NCBI GenBank assembly: GCA_031841125.1
Contig: CM063109.1
Span: 23,159,321 to 23,223,320 of the forward strand
From: Acanthococcus lagerstroemiae
Lineage: Eukaryota > Arthropoda > Insecta > Hemiptera > Eriococcidae
Direction of reading: 5' to 3'
Length of the DNA stretch: 64,000 nucleotides
This document shows positions 43,785-54,385 of this stretch, piece by piece. Both the position numbers and the translations under genes were made by a program. The first letter of the stretch is position 1, and each line of letters starts with the position of its first letter. Under the pieces are notes generated by a model. That model had not been told where the DNA came from. It made no database searches and was given only the letters and a program-made list of their open reading frames with translations.

Positions 43785-44032
43785 GGACGCTGTTTAACAA
43801 AAGGGAACTAACCCACATTTGAACACAAAATGAGTTATTAGTATCGTTGGAAAGAGCATAAAACGTAGAATTTTTCAAAATTGGGCCCCCGATTCAAAAA
43901 TATGTACTCACTTTGAAAAAACCTTATCAGTAAACGCAATGCCATATAACTTCTACATGACTCTTGAACTTCAAATCACGTGATCTCAAAAAGCGAATTT
44001 GTGGGTTAGTTCCCTTTTGTTAAACAGCGTCC
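43785..44032. mobile_element. MITE, GGACGCTGTTTAACA family, copy 1, TSD ATTT
   Basis: This 248-bp element has perfect terminal inverted repeats of about 33 bp (43785-43817 and 44000-44032). It is flanked by ATTT on both sides (43781-43784 and 44033-44036). The 249-bp copy at 53135-53383 is similar throughout and is flanked by AAAT. It has no coding capacity. It lies only 35 bp from the MULE duplication. Confidence 0.85.
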
Positions 44033-44036
44033 ATTT

Positions 44037-44500
44037 AATTTTCGACATGCGAAAATGGTAACGCGTGTTCAATTCCAGAAGGAGTTCATCCCTTGTTTTT
44101 TTTTCTCATTCTCAGGTCGGAATGAATCGACAATAGACGCGACCCTTAAAACGTTGTAGAAGTTCACTAGAAAGATGGTTTCATTCTTAAATGAATAATA
44201 ATTTCTTTCGACGCCATTCCTGCGAAGTCAGGGAAAAATTCGCTATCTGTTCGCGGCAGGCTAATGATGATAGTTCTGCAGTCTAACGCGATTGTAATAA
44301 CGGCGTCGGAGAAATACAGAGGGCACGGGAAAAATACAAATGGCGCACTTTGGATGACAGCTAGGTACTTCGACAATCCGGACTAGCAGGTCTATTTAGA
44401 ACCCGTGGCGACGCTAATCTGCGGTATTTCGCAAAGGGGAAGACTCGATGACATTCTGCTCAGAATGCACGCATACTCACGCAGTCAACATCGAGTACGT
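44037..44500. other. No gene recognised
   Basis: Unassigned sequence between two mobile elements. Confidence 0.3.
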
Positions 44501-44507
44501 ATCGAGC

Positions 44508-44838
44508 GAGGGTGTTAAATTTGCTGGCAAAAAATCTGGGGACTCGACACCAAGTAACCACGTTTAACGATTTTCCCTGAGTTTTCCCGGTTTTCCGGCC
44601 CGATTTTCCGAATTATCCCAGACAGTTTTTCAGCTAGTATTGTACACAGCTTTGAGAATACTTACTATATGAGAGCGGATTGTGATATTCATTGACTACT
44701 ATGAAAATTGAGGGTATTCTTTCATTCTCATTATTCTAAAGAAGTTCCCTGTTTTGGCTCAACATTATAGCAATCCCCTGACTTTTCCAGACTGACAAAA
44801 TTCCCTGACTTTTCCCGGTTTCCCTGAGAGTAGCTATT
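44508..44838. mobile_element. Probable eroded relative of the CAGGGTG elements
   Basis: GAGGGTGTTAAATT at the left, and CCCTGACTTTTCCCGG with GAGAGTAGCTATTCTG at the right, plus several TTTTCCCGG/TTTTCC words, follow the plan of the other copies. The termini do not pair well and no flanking duplication is seen. Confidence 0.35.
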
Positions 44839-44877
44839 CTGTCAACACAAAAAAATATTTACTTTTTCAATTCTGTC

Positions 44878-45152
44878 CAGTGGCATAGCCAAGTGAAGGA
44901 GAGCGAATCCCCCCCCCCCAGGTACCTAAAATTGAATATAAAATATGCAAAAATGAGTAATTTTCCGCCTTCAAAACACGTTTTTTCGAACAATTTTTGC
45001 ACGAGCAGTAATTTTACCTCCATTTTTATGCCCTCTAATATCGTCGACTTTTAAAAAATACCTCAATTTTCGACTTTTTCTCCCTTGAAAATCTTACTTT
45101 ACCCGCTTCATCCCACCCCCCTCCATCAGGTAAAATTCTGGCTACGCCACTG
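44878..45152. mobile_element. hAT MITE with perfect 8-bp TSD ATTCTGTC
   Basis: It starts CAGTGGCATAGCCAAG and ends CTGGCTACGCCACTG, flanked by ATTCTGTC at 44870-44877 and 45153-45160. Together with 29367-29601 it defines a family. A C11 tract occurs at 44909-44919, near the corresponding C-rich place in the other member. Confidence 0.9.
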
Positions 45153-45257
45153 ATTCTGTCGTCCACTGACGAAAATTTTCGCGATAGACAAGCAAAGGTA
45201 ACGAAGAAATAAACCCCGATTTTTCACAGTTTCCATATCTAAGCCTCAATTCAAAAT

Positions 45258-45500
45258 TTTTATTAATAATAATAATAATAATAATTAAAATTAATGAAAT
45301 TATAAATAGGATTATTTTATAAATAATTAAGATTATTTTATAAATATTTATTAATTGAAAATTAATTATATTATTTTATATTAATAAAATTATTTTATTT
45401 TTTTTTAAATTGGAAATTAAATATATTGGATATATTAATAAAATTAATATTAAATAATTAATTTTATTTAAAAATTAATAAATAATAAAAAAATTACAAT
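45258..45500. repeat. AT-only low-complexity tract with (TAA)n core
   Basis: Starting with seven TAA/ATA units at about 45264-45285, the sequence is almost exclusively A and T to about 45500, built from TTAATAAAATTA/ATTTTATA-like words. It is probably an expanded and decayed microsatellite. Confidence 0.8.
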
Positions 45501-45784
45501 ATTCACGAAACTCAATTCTGTACCAGCTGACTGAACGTCCTGCGAGTCTCGCCTCTCTTACCCCTCCCAAAAAAGTTTCATGTTTCATACAAGATCATCC
45601 GTGGAAGTCGCTACAGCACATTTTTGGTCATATACACACCTCACTGTCTTCAGTGAGCTGAGGTGAATGGATGTAAGACTGTTTTAAAAAACGTTTCGGC
45701 GTAGACAGACCACTCGCCCAAATCCCTTGGAGTCTGCTTCCGTAATTCTTCAATGCTGGAGATATTGTTCATTGCTGGACTCAA

Positions 45785-45855
45785 AGCGAGCATCAGGAGG
45801 GAGGGAAGAAGAGAGGGAGAAGGGGAGAGGGAGAGAGAGAGTGAGCGAGCGGGGG
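45785..45855. repeat. GA-rich tract
   Basis: GGGAGGGAAGAAGAGAGGGAG and following GAGA units form a purine tract; the minus-strand frame over it (Ser/Leu/Pro repeats) is low-complexity. Confidence 0.6.
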
Positions 45856-45911
45856 AAGTAAAGCTGATCAAGATGCCGTCGATCAAGCGAAAAATTTAGA
45901 ATAATATACGA

Positions 45912-45958
45912 ATGAACACAGTTTGTGTTTTCCTATCCTCGATATTTTTCGCAGCTGG
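45912..45958 (+). CDS. Candidate signal-peptide first exon
   Basis: An ATG at 45912 opens MNTVCVFLSSIFFAAG, a short polar start followed by a hydrophobic core and small residues, like a secretory signal peptide. CTG followed by GTAAGC at 45956-45961 is a good donor position, as in many insect secreted-protein genes where the first coding exon ends just after the signal. The frame stays open to 46166 without resembling a mature protein. No downstream exon is identified and no promoter is evident, so this is suggestive only. Confidence 0.2.
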
Positions 45959-46691
45959 TAAGCTCACCAGGGAAACTTATTTCACAGAATATTCTGATTG
46001 CCCCGTTCGTTGTATACTTCGTCTTATCGCAGTTTTTCTATTGCGTACCGACATAATACGGATCCAGGGAATTCTGGGGAAAAATTTGCACTACAAATTG
46101 GAAGAAATGCCAAATCAAAACTACAATGACTATCATTACAGTGATCTATTGATAAAGAATAGCTAATCAAAAAGTACATGTTGACTGGCGATAAATGATT
46201 GAAACTCTGTATAATCGAATGGAATAATATACGAACTGAGTGCGCTGAACATAGTAACAGACATTCAAGTATTCATGTAGCACAGTTATACAGAAAGTTC
46301 CAGGATTTTTGTTTTCTTGAATTCGCAAGTACGGAAGACCAGAACGCTGGAAAACTCGAAATTCTAAGTCTTCGTCTAATTTGAATTTAAACCTATTTCT
46401 AAGTCGATTCTACTGGCTAGGTGGGCACCCAGTGCCATACGAAATATTTCGGTTTTTCGGCTTCAATTCGCTTGCTTCTGGAAAATGTACTGACCAAATC
46501 CGCAAGAATTGCGATTTTAGATTACAATTTTTTTCGGTGTACATGAACCGCATCATCGCTCTCGTAATGGTCGAAAAAAAGAATGCCAGATATCAAAACA
46601 AGAGGAAATTGACACAACTATTTAGACTACGTCACAACAGTAATTTTCAGCGAATTACTGAGCTGTTAGCCAAAATGCATTTTCGCTAGCA

Positions 46692-46947
46692 CGTGGTGTC
46701 TACCAGTTTCAGAAAATGGAAATTCATGCTATTTCCTTTTCCTTCATGCCATTTGTCATGCTTCAAATTTTCTCTAAAAAGTATCGTCCCCTTTGTATAT
46801 ACACTTGTTAGAGTTAAAATGTTAAGAATTCATGATTTTACAAGGAATTTGAAAAAAATCATGCCATTTCCAGGCTTTCACGCTACTTTGAGCAAAATTC
46901 ATGCTATTTTCTGGTTTTGCATGTTTTTATACCCGAAAGACACTCTG
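46692..46947. mobile_element. CAGGGTGTCTACC-ended element, copy 4
   Basis: It starts CGTGGTGTCTACCAG and ends GACACTCTG. Flanks TAGCA (46687-46691) and TAGCA (46948-46952) are identical, giving a clean 5-bp duplication. The ends carry repeated CATGCYATTT words, analogous to the CTTGACTTTTCC repeats of copy 1. 256 bp, non-coding. Confidence 0.7.
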
Positions 46948-46952
46948 TAGCA

Positions 46953-47890
46953 TCACTGAGGATTCCTTATACAACCTTCCTCTTAAAGCCGAATTTAGGA
47001 ATTCGAGTCCTCGGAGACCAACATAGGTACTTAAGTATCCCAATTTTTCCAAATTTTGAGTAAAAACCGCCCATCATATCAAAAATTAGCACTGTTTCAA
47101 GATGCGTCAAGGATACGTCATTTTTAATGTTCATATCTTGTGGAGGCCAGGAGCCCCGAAACGTTGACCCCATGAACATCCACATAAACACAATCCTATT
47201 ATTCTGGAAAAGTACCTTTCCCAGTAAACTTGCACCCCTCACTTTAGAAGACTCTAGAAAGATTGAGACGTCATAAAAAATTTTAAGGAATCGTAAAGAA
47301 TCGTAGATCGTACTATGGCTTGAGAGGAGTCAAGAAGATGGAAGCTCCGAAAGAGTTCACACTTAGGATACAGGGGTAGATTATTTTTCAACTAAAATCA
47401 TCAATACCCAAGTGACTCTACGAAGGCATTCAAAGTAATTTCGAAAAAACCACTTCTCTAGTATTATCACACGATCACCCGATTTTGAATTTCGCTTAAT
47501 TTGGAGGTCAAGTCGAATAAATTGGCTAAATTTCACGAGTCTTGAACACATACAAAAAAGAATGAGAGTCACCTTCGAACGTCTTGGAAGTAGAAGAAAT
47601 CTGTATTATTTAAAAAAATAAAAAACTCATTCCCAAATAGAAATTCAATAACAAAATTTTTTTAACTTGAGGAATCAAAAAGCAGAGTTACAAATCGATT
47701 CCTTTTCAACAAAAAATATTTTTCTTTACAAGAGTAATCCAAGTATTCTAGATTTATACTTCACATTGTCCTCACGCTTTCAGTGTCCTTATAAATACAG
47801 ATCGGATTCCTCGGCATTTGCCATTTCCTTGATAGGCAGACGAGTTATTTTGAGAGATAAGCACAAATCATAGTGGTAGGGGCTGGGGAA
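46953..47890. other. No gene recognised
   Basis: AT-rich. GACTCTAG/AATCGTA words at 47245-47315 recall the degenerate AGTCT repeats near 40000. Part of 47660-47890 may be the decayed upstream portion of the hAT transposase described next. Confidence 0.3.
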
Positions 47891-47895
47891 AAATT

Positions 47896-48280
47896 TTTAT
47901 ATTGCCGAAAAATGCCGAAATATGCTATTTTGTCAACGCAAGGTTTGTCTTTACACGATCGCGTCGAGATCATACAAGTGCGTCGAAAAATTCAGATCAT
48001 TCCAGGGGCTCAAGGATACCTACTTCAGCAAAAACTAGAACAAGTTTTTTCAAAAAATGAAGGGTTCTCGTTACTTTGAGAACTGAGTATTTCTTTCAGT
48101 GACACTTCTTACCAAGACGGTTTCTCGTGATCCGCAGGTGCTGTCTGCATATAATTTTGCTCCGCTAGTATCTGTTGATTTAGAGCGTTCATTCGCAGCT
48201 TAAGTGACAGGCGCCATCAATTCACTCAGCAAAACTTAGCAAAACATCGTGTCATTATGATTAATCAGAATCTATTGTGA
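47896..48280 (+). pseudogene. hAT-like transposase C-terminal dimerisation region
   Basis: The frame LSTQGLSLHDRVEII, a PGAQG block and LEQVFSKNEGFSLL is followed by DPQVLSAYNFAPLVSVDLER with SF (48129-48194). After a one-base frame change comes SDRRHQFTQQNLAKHRVIMI to a stop at 48278-48280. The YxFAP(L/I)xSVDxERSFS...LSDRRxxFxxENLxKH pattern is the hAT C-terminal dimerisation domain of a type widespread in arthropods. Upstream catalytic residues are not recognisable. No flanking inverted ends were found. Confidence 0.75.
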
Positions 48281-48284
48281 TTTT

Positions 48285-50080
48285 AATTAAAAATTTCAAT
48301 TCATCAGATTATTTTGTGGAAAAAAATTATTTTTTTCAATGCCGGATTTCCTTTTTTTAATGCCGAAGAATTCGGTCTCTACTTACAAGTGACTAATGAA
48401 GTCAGGGACGTTTCTTCAAAGAAACATTATTCAACATTACAAGATCAAATCCAGAATCAGAATAAAAATTGATTGGCAAACATAGGTTTTGATTTTTCAT
48501 CTGCAATACTTGAATTATGTAATTTGAAATGCTATTTTTTCAATATAGCATTATTGGATAAATCGATACCAAATCTACCCAAAAATTCAATTTCGAACTT
48601 GGGAATGATCTCTTTTTTTGAAAATGTTTGAAATTCCGTCTAGTTTCGAGGTACGTTCACGGAAACTGTCTCTTCCCTTTCAGTAATGGCGTTCGTAGAC
48701 AATAAAGTGTTCAGAAAAATTATTAGGTAAATTCAAAGTTAACTTCAAGACCAATGATATTTGTGTAAATATTCTCCTCACCTTTTCCCTTCCAAAAGAA
48801 GGCGTTGAAAAAAGAATAGCGTGTCCACTGAAATTAAAATCTACAAATTGAGGACCATTGGGAACTTGAAGAAATTAAGTCACGAATTTTGGAAGACTTT
48901 TTTCAGTTTTGCATGGTCCATTACTAAATGAGTTCCACGAGAAAATTCGTCGGTCTTGTTGTATTCGTGAAAGCTGGCCTTTGATAAAATGGGGGACATC
49001 TGGAAAACTTAAGTGATTGGCAGACACTTGCCAGGCTTGACGAAAGGAGGAAGTCCTATCTCTAATTTCAAACAGATGGGTCATCCTTCTACGATACTGG
49101 GCCACTCTTTTCTTGGAATAAAGTATCAAAAATCAGTCTTCTAAAATAATAAATGATTTTCTGAAATTGAAAACAAATATACAAGGTTGATTCTTTTGTC
49201 AAACGGGAGGTTCAAATGACAGAGTCATTGGAAATGTCAATTTATCAACCATAATTTGACATCAATTTCGTGCCTCTATATCTTGTGCCATCAAATCATC
49301 ATGTTGAACATTATTTATTTAGAGATCATGAAAAGTCTTCTGTAATTTTCCAAAAATACGACGCATCGAAGCAGGGTGATTTGTAATTTCTAGAAGAATT
49401 TTGGAGTGCTCTCAGAGAACAAGTACCTACAGTGTTCACATCAGTAAAGAAAGAGCACGTTTTCCAACTGTTACAAACGGGATCTCTCAAATCATCACAA
49501 TTCTGGTCCTGAATTCGCGAGCGAGATAGTTACGTCCGAACAAATCAATCGACTTTATTTTTATACCTTGTAGTTTTCCAGACACGAATCACATCAACTT
49601 TTACGATCGAATACGAACTTCTCAATTTCTCCTCGACGAACAACCACTGAACCCTTCGAAACGCGCATCCATCAAAGTATTTAGTGACCTCACTCCTAAT
49701 TCATTAATTTCCATTAAGTTTGATTACATCGAAAAAGGAATATTTACTCGATTTACTGGAACGATTCAACTTCTACTTCCGAACCTATATAATACACAAC
49801 TTTCGTTTCCTTTTTAATTTACTTTTTCGTTCATCGAGTCTCGGATCCCTTTGATCCGCTATCAAACTCGTTATTTATTTATATTTTCGAGACAAGAGGT
49901 AAAAAAATTGGTAAATTATTAAAAAAGGAACACGAACACCCTGAGTTTTATTCACTCATTTCTTATTTAGGAGTATTATTCGAACTCCTGAATCTCTCCG
50001 TAGGCTTGTTTTCGGGCAGAACACCCTATTATTTTTTTCATTCAACTTTGCAACAACAAACCCAAACCGTATCATTTTCG
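48285..50080. other. No gene recognised
   Basis: AT-rich. From 49500 to 50050 the DNA looks non-repetitive and could be intronic. No frame of interest. Confidence 0.35.
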
Positions 50081-50084
50081 TGCG

Positions 50085-50634
50085 CGGTTATTTCTTCACA
50101 GTAGGCCGGAAGTGTACACTGCTGGAAAAACAGTACTCTGAAGAACAAAGGGGACCTGAACTGTATATTCCGACGAAAATATATTCGACTGTCTTCTGGA
50201 GGGACAGTTTTTCAAGCTTGCATGACGAAGATGGACAATTCACTGGAGAGGAGCTTGTTGAGATCTCTTTTCAGAATAGAAAGAGGACATAAGAACTCGC
50301 ATTAGAAACCTGGACACATATTTGTGTAACATGGGACTACGAACCGACAATGTATTTTTCGTCAGAATCGCTGACGATGGGTCCAAGGGAACGCATGCAA
50401 TTCACTCAACTTCCAACGCATCATTAAGAAAGTGCCGAACTTGATCATCCCACAATTAACCGACAAATCTCTCCAGCTCTCTGTCGGCTGCACCGGGCTG
50501 GATTCTTTAGACTACACCGCAAACCAGTGCCCTCCCCGCGATCGAGTCGATTCGTAGCAAGCTGACATCCGAGCAAAAGCAAAAGCTACACAACGCGTAC
50601 ACAATTTCATCTCTTTACCATTTGCACGAGCTCT
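50085..50634 (+). pseudogene. Unidentified frameshifted coding block
   Basis: Successive frames contain protein-like stretches in one direction: ELYIPTKIYSTVFWRDSF and HDEDGQFTGEELVE (about 50155-50265), RNLDTYLCNMGLRTDN with VFFVRIADDGS (about 50305-50390), LIIPQLTDKSLQLSVGC (about 50440-50490), and LPAIESIRSKLTSEQKQKL (about 50534-50590). At least three frame changes are needed. No family is recognised; a retroelement gag, an endogenous viral fragment or a host pseudogene are all possible. Its 3' end overlaps by about 15 bp the last codons of the minus-strand exon, which needs explanation. Confidence 0.4.
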
Positions 50635-51156
50635 AGGTTGGCCGGCACGGTGCTCAACAACTGCCCGAACCCGGATAAGGTGTTGACGGACTGCGGCGAC
50701 GAGCTCGTCGAGCTGGCCGGATTCAGCAACACTAGCTGCAGCGTTTCCGGGCTGTGCTTGGCGAGGGCCGACTCGCCCAATATCTCCTCCTGGCCGCCGG
50801 CCACCAGTATGTACGGCAGCTGGTTGTGCTCCGCCGGTTGCAGGAGCTGCGGATTCTGGCTCAGCAGCTGGATCTCCGCGCCCGGATACAGCGTCGGATG
50901 CAGCTCCGTGTGGAAGTCGTCGTCCACGAACTCCTGCAGCGGAGCGCCGTCCACGAACCGATTCACCGACAACGGCGTCACCGAGGTGGTGAAATGCGCT
51001 TCCGGCAGGGCGGCTGCAGCGGCAGGCCCGGCGAAAAACGGATTCAGGAACAGCGGCGGCGGCAACAACGTGGACGCGTTCAGCTCGGGGTCACCGCCGA
51101 AACGGTGGCAGAGGCGACAACTGGTCTGGCAGCAGAAGTTGCAGAAAGGAATGTGT
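50619..51156 (-). CDS. GC-rich protein-coding exon, product unknown
   Basis: This is the strongest host-coding signal in the window. The minus-strand frame is stop-free from about 51470 to a TGA at 50607-50609, with strong third-position G/C preference over about 50620-51160 and amino acids of normal proportions (for example LPPPLFLNPFFAGP, FVDDDFHTELHPTLYP, PYILVAGGQEEILGES). There is no in-frame ATG until the last four codons, so it must be an internal or terminal exon. CTCGTTCTCCAG followed by ACACATT at 51157/51156, after a long pyrimidine-rich run, is a good acceptor; another is at 51126/51125. ATG followed by GTAAAG at 50619/50618 is a plausible donor; otherwise translation ends KR-stop. 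A Cys-rich start (CNFCCQTSCRLCHRF) is notable. No domain recognised. Confidence 0.65.
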
Positions 51157-51159
51157 CTG

Positions 51160-52890
51160 GAGAACGAGTTCGGAATCACGGAAGGCACAGAGACAGAGGA
51201 AGCCGACGAACAGAAAGCCGAAGGGACGGCGGAGCAAGATTGATAATACGTTATGACTTTTTGCGGGGACCGGGATAGAGGGAAAAATACGAGACGAGCG
51301 TCGATGAGAGGGTTAGGTTTGGAAAATCGAACGGAGGATACGAAAAATAAAAGAACGATATACGCGAATTAAGTCGAAAATTAGTCGAGATATGTAGGAT
51401 GGTAAGGATCGTAGGATATGCGAGGACGAAATGAAAGACGAGAGAGATTGTCGTTAAAATGGATACGAATTATAGGAGGGAGGGGAAAAGTAGTAAATCG
51501 GTAGAAAAAAAAAGGGTATACAAAATCTAAAAGATCTAAAATAATTGACGAGAGAAAAGGAAGTAAAACAGACTTACGAATGATTGTCGAGGGTAGGAGG
51601 AATAGATTGGAGGAAAAAAAGTGTGATCAGATCATCGAGGACAGAAGGGAGAGGAGAAAAAAAGATATGTACGGGCGATGTACTCAATCCATCGTAGAAA
51701 AATTAGCATAAAATTTTCCGACCGCAAACGACAGTTCTGGCATTTTGAAGATGATGAAGAAAGAAAAAAATTGAAAAAAACAAAAAAACAACAACAACAA
51801 AAGACAAAATAGGGTAAACTAAAACTGAAAAAACTCAAGTTAACGATATTCGGAGACCGCGCGACAAATCGCGAACGAACGATAGACTGCAACAGCGACC
51901 GGTGGAATACGAAGAGTAAAGGCAACAAGTAAAAACGTTTTCCGACAGGATTTTACTATACGCACTCTAAGCACGCACACAGCCACACAGCAACGCGTAT
52001 AGACGAGTGATAAAAACGCAGGCGCATGCTTGGTTGCGCAGACAAAATTTCAGAGAACCTACAGAACAGAGTACGATATCAATTTGAAAATACAAAACCG
52101 AGGAGGGGTGGAAATAATAATATAGATGAACGTTTTGAAAGAAAAAATAAGTGAACGTGACGGACCCACGCGAGGGCGACAGGTGATTTTAATTCGTCGC
52201 TTTTTATCGGCTATTTTTATTCAAATTTCTGCATTCAACACCCTAATGACCTAGCAATGATCGCTAAATTTGAAAAATGTGTCGTGCATTTACAAGACCA
52301 AACGAGAACCCGATTGGTTCGCTCTTACACAATTTTATCTACTCTCTCCAATCCGATGCAATCTGGTTAGCTGAAAGCCCAAAATAAGTAATTTTCGTAA
52401 AATTATAGCACCCTTTCTTCTCGTGAGAGTCAAAATGATGAGCAACGGGTATAGCACGACCGAGGTATTTAAAGGAACAATTTTGTTCAGAATATTGTAG
52501 TCAATACAGTAATATTTCATTGAACAAAAATTGACTGGGCCTCACAAAGCGATAAGCGACATATATCTCATCAACCGCAGATCAGTAAATCTCCAAGAAA
52601 TAATATCACTTTCTACTATCAAAAATTCGATGGGTTTACAGTTCGCGAGATATTTTCTTTTTTTAATAAAACATTATTCACTTTGAATGACCCTGGTTCC
52701 TGGGCCATTAAACCGATAAGGCTCATTTTAGAACTCGCACTATGTTAGGACTGCAAAATTTCACCATCAGGATTTAAGCTCGCTAGGCAGAACAAAGCCA
52801 GTCTCCCTCTTCCCCTACAAAAAATTCACCTATTACCCATCCAATTGTTCGATCAGACCTATCTTCAAGCTTGCCCTCCGTTTGATCATC
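51160..52890. other. Strand-biased purine/pyrimidine region upstream of the exon
   Basis: From about 51240 to 51800 the plus strand is strongly purine-rich, that is, the minus strand is pyrimidine-rich, which suits an intron upstream of the exon acceptor. The minus frame over 51632-51928 is low-complexity. Between 51950 and 52050 GC rises (GCACGCACACAG, CGCAGGCGCATGC), which might mark an upstream exon or promoter, but no exact signals were fixed. Nothing else is seen to 52890. Confidence 0.35.
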
Positions 52891-52894
52891 ATCG

Positions 52895-53037
52895 AGTCTG
52901 GTCCAGTTAAGAAACACAATTTTTTCACGATGCTGATGACGTGTTCTTGAACTCGTTCCTTTCCCTCAGACTTCAAAATGCCCATATATCGATGTGTATT
53001 GCAGGTAGCCAGTTATGTTTCTTAACTGGACCAGACT
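52895..53037. mobile_element. Short MITE-like inverted repeat
   Basis: The 143-bp unit has perfect inverted ends of about 22 bp (52895-52916 and 53016-53037), containing GTCTGGTCCAGTTAAGAAAC. No clear flanking duplication. No coding content. Confidence 0.65.
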
Positions 53038-53134
53038 TTAGGTAATGTAAGAAGAATTTCAGGTTACTAACTCAATTACAACTCTCGCTAACTTTGGAGA
53101 AATACGAAGTCGGGGGCCAAGAATAAGACCAAAT

Positions 53135-53383
53135 GAACGCTATTCAACGTAAGGGAACCAACCAACATTTGTAAACAAAATGAGTGATTAGTACCGTTGA
53201 AAAGAATGTAAAAAGTAGAATTTTTCAAAATTGGGCCCACGATTCAACAATGTGTACTCACGTTGAAAAAAGCTTATCAGTAAACGCTCTGTCATGTAGT
53301 TTCTACACGGCTCTTGAACTTCGAATCATATGTTCTCAAAAAACAGATTTTGCTGGTTGGTTACCTTACGCGGAATAGCGTCC
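53135..53383. mobile_element. MITE, GGACGCTGTTTAACA family, copy 2, TSD AAAT
   Basis: The 249-bp relative of 43785-44032 has more diverged ends (GAACGCTATTC and GGAATAGCGTCC) but the same interior, including TAGAATTTTTCAAAATTGGG and CTCTTGAACTTCRAATCA. It is flanked by AAAT at 53131-53134 and 53384-53387. AAAT is the complement of the ATTT at copy 1, so both copies may use the same target word. Confidence 0.8.
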
Positions 53384-53462
53384 AAATGGAGTGCATTTTC
53401 AGATTAACGATACTGCATTTCTTATCTGCAAAATCATACTACACCAAATCGCTCTACTTCAA

Positions 53463-53665
53463 CAGTGGCGGATCTAGACATTTTTGTTTGGAGAGACCAT
53501 CAATTTTTTGTCTCCCGAACAACAATTTCTTCTCGATACATAAAGAAAGAGAGCCCATTTTTTTTCGTTTTAAATTTAGAACTGCTTTTTCACAAAAAAT
53601 CCCAAAGAGTCAAAACAATTTTGACAGGTCCTGCTCCCTTGGCTTTTCTACTGGATCCGCCAATG
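53463..53665. mobile_element. hAT-like MITE with CAGTGGCGGATC ends
   Basis: CAGTGGCGGATCTAG at the left is mirrored by CTGGATCCGCCAATG at the right. The interior has T-rich and GAGAG segments. No matching flanking 8-mer remains. The ends resemble those of 40695-40878. Confidence 0.6.
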
Positions 53666-53669
53666 TCTT

Positions 53670-54380
53670 AGATCCTCACGATTTGTTTCAAATTTTTCGG
53701 ACATTTTACTCAAGAATTCAAAAGCCTAAATTTCAGCAGGAGAGGGAGCGCAGTGAAATTTTCACTTTTTCAGTATTCGAAGCTACGTATCTTCAGAATC
53801 ATCTAAGAACCTAAAGATCTGAAATATTTAGCTATTCAGTTTGTCTTCAGTAGAGTGCAAATTCATATTTTTTAGGTCATCTCTGATCTCAAAAGTAATG
53901 AAAAATGTTTACGTTTCAGAAAAGCACCTGCATTTTGAGCCCCATTTCATTTTGCACATTATACATATTTGGGGTAAAAATGCATACTTTTACATATTAT
54001 GCAAAATTCGCAAAAATTGTCCAAAATACAGCTATTTTGCGTTTTATCTTTGCAAGAAAAATAATCGACTCACGTTCAGGAGGAAAAATGGCTGGTGATG
54101 ATTAAGGGCAAAGTAACAACGTTCTTCGTTTTAAAATTCAATTTATTTACCAAATCAAAGGTTATAGTCTCTTTTTTATTCGTTTCCTAATATTTCAGTT
54201 TTTTCAGGCGTTTCAGTTTAGAATACAACTTGAACAACAATTATGAATGGGGCTTTCAAAAAGCTGTAATATGATACTCATTGATTTAACATATTTTTAC
54301 ACATTTCTAGAAAAAATGCATATTTTGGCCATATTTGGGGTAAAAAAAAGTCACATATTTTATGCGTGTTTGAGTGATTT
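53670..54380. other. No gene; repeated GCATATTT words
   Basis: GCATACTTTTACATATTATGC and CATATTTTGGCCATATTTGGGG-like phrases recur at 53970-54000 and 54290-54340. They resemble the interior of the hAT element at 21918-22527, so a decayed relative may be present. Confidence 0.35.
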
Positions 54381-54385
54381 TTTAT

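Noticed and set aside
50638..51278. Long plus-strand open frames across the GC-rich block (201 and 174 codons)
   Set aside because: They are antisense to the minus-strand exon. Their translations are unnaturally rich in Cys/Ser or Arg/Gln, while the minus frame has normal composition and a third-position G/C pattern.
51632..51928. 98-codon minus-strand frame
   Set aside because: Its Phe/Ser/Cys-rich composition comes from the pyrimidine-biased strand; low complexity, no gene-like features.
53314..53814. 166-codon plus-strand frame
   Set aside because: It begins inside one MITE, crosses a second, and its translation is low-quality Phe/Ser/Lys-rich sequence.
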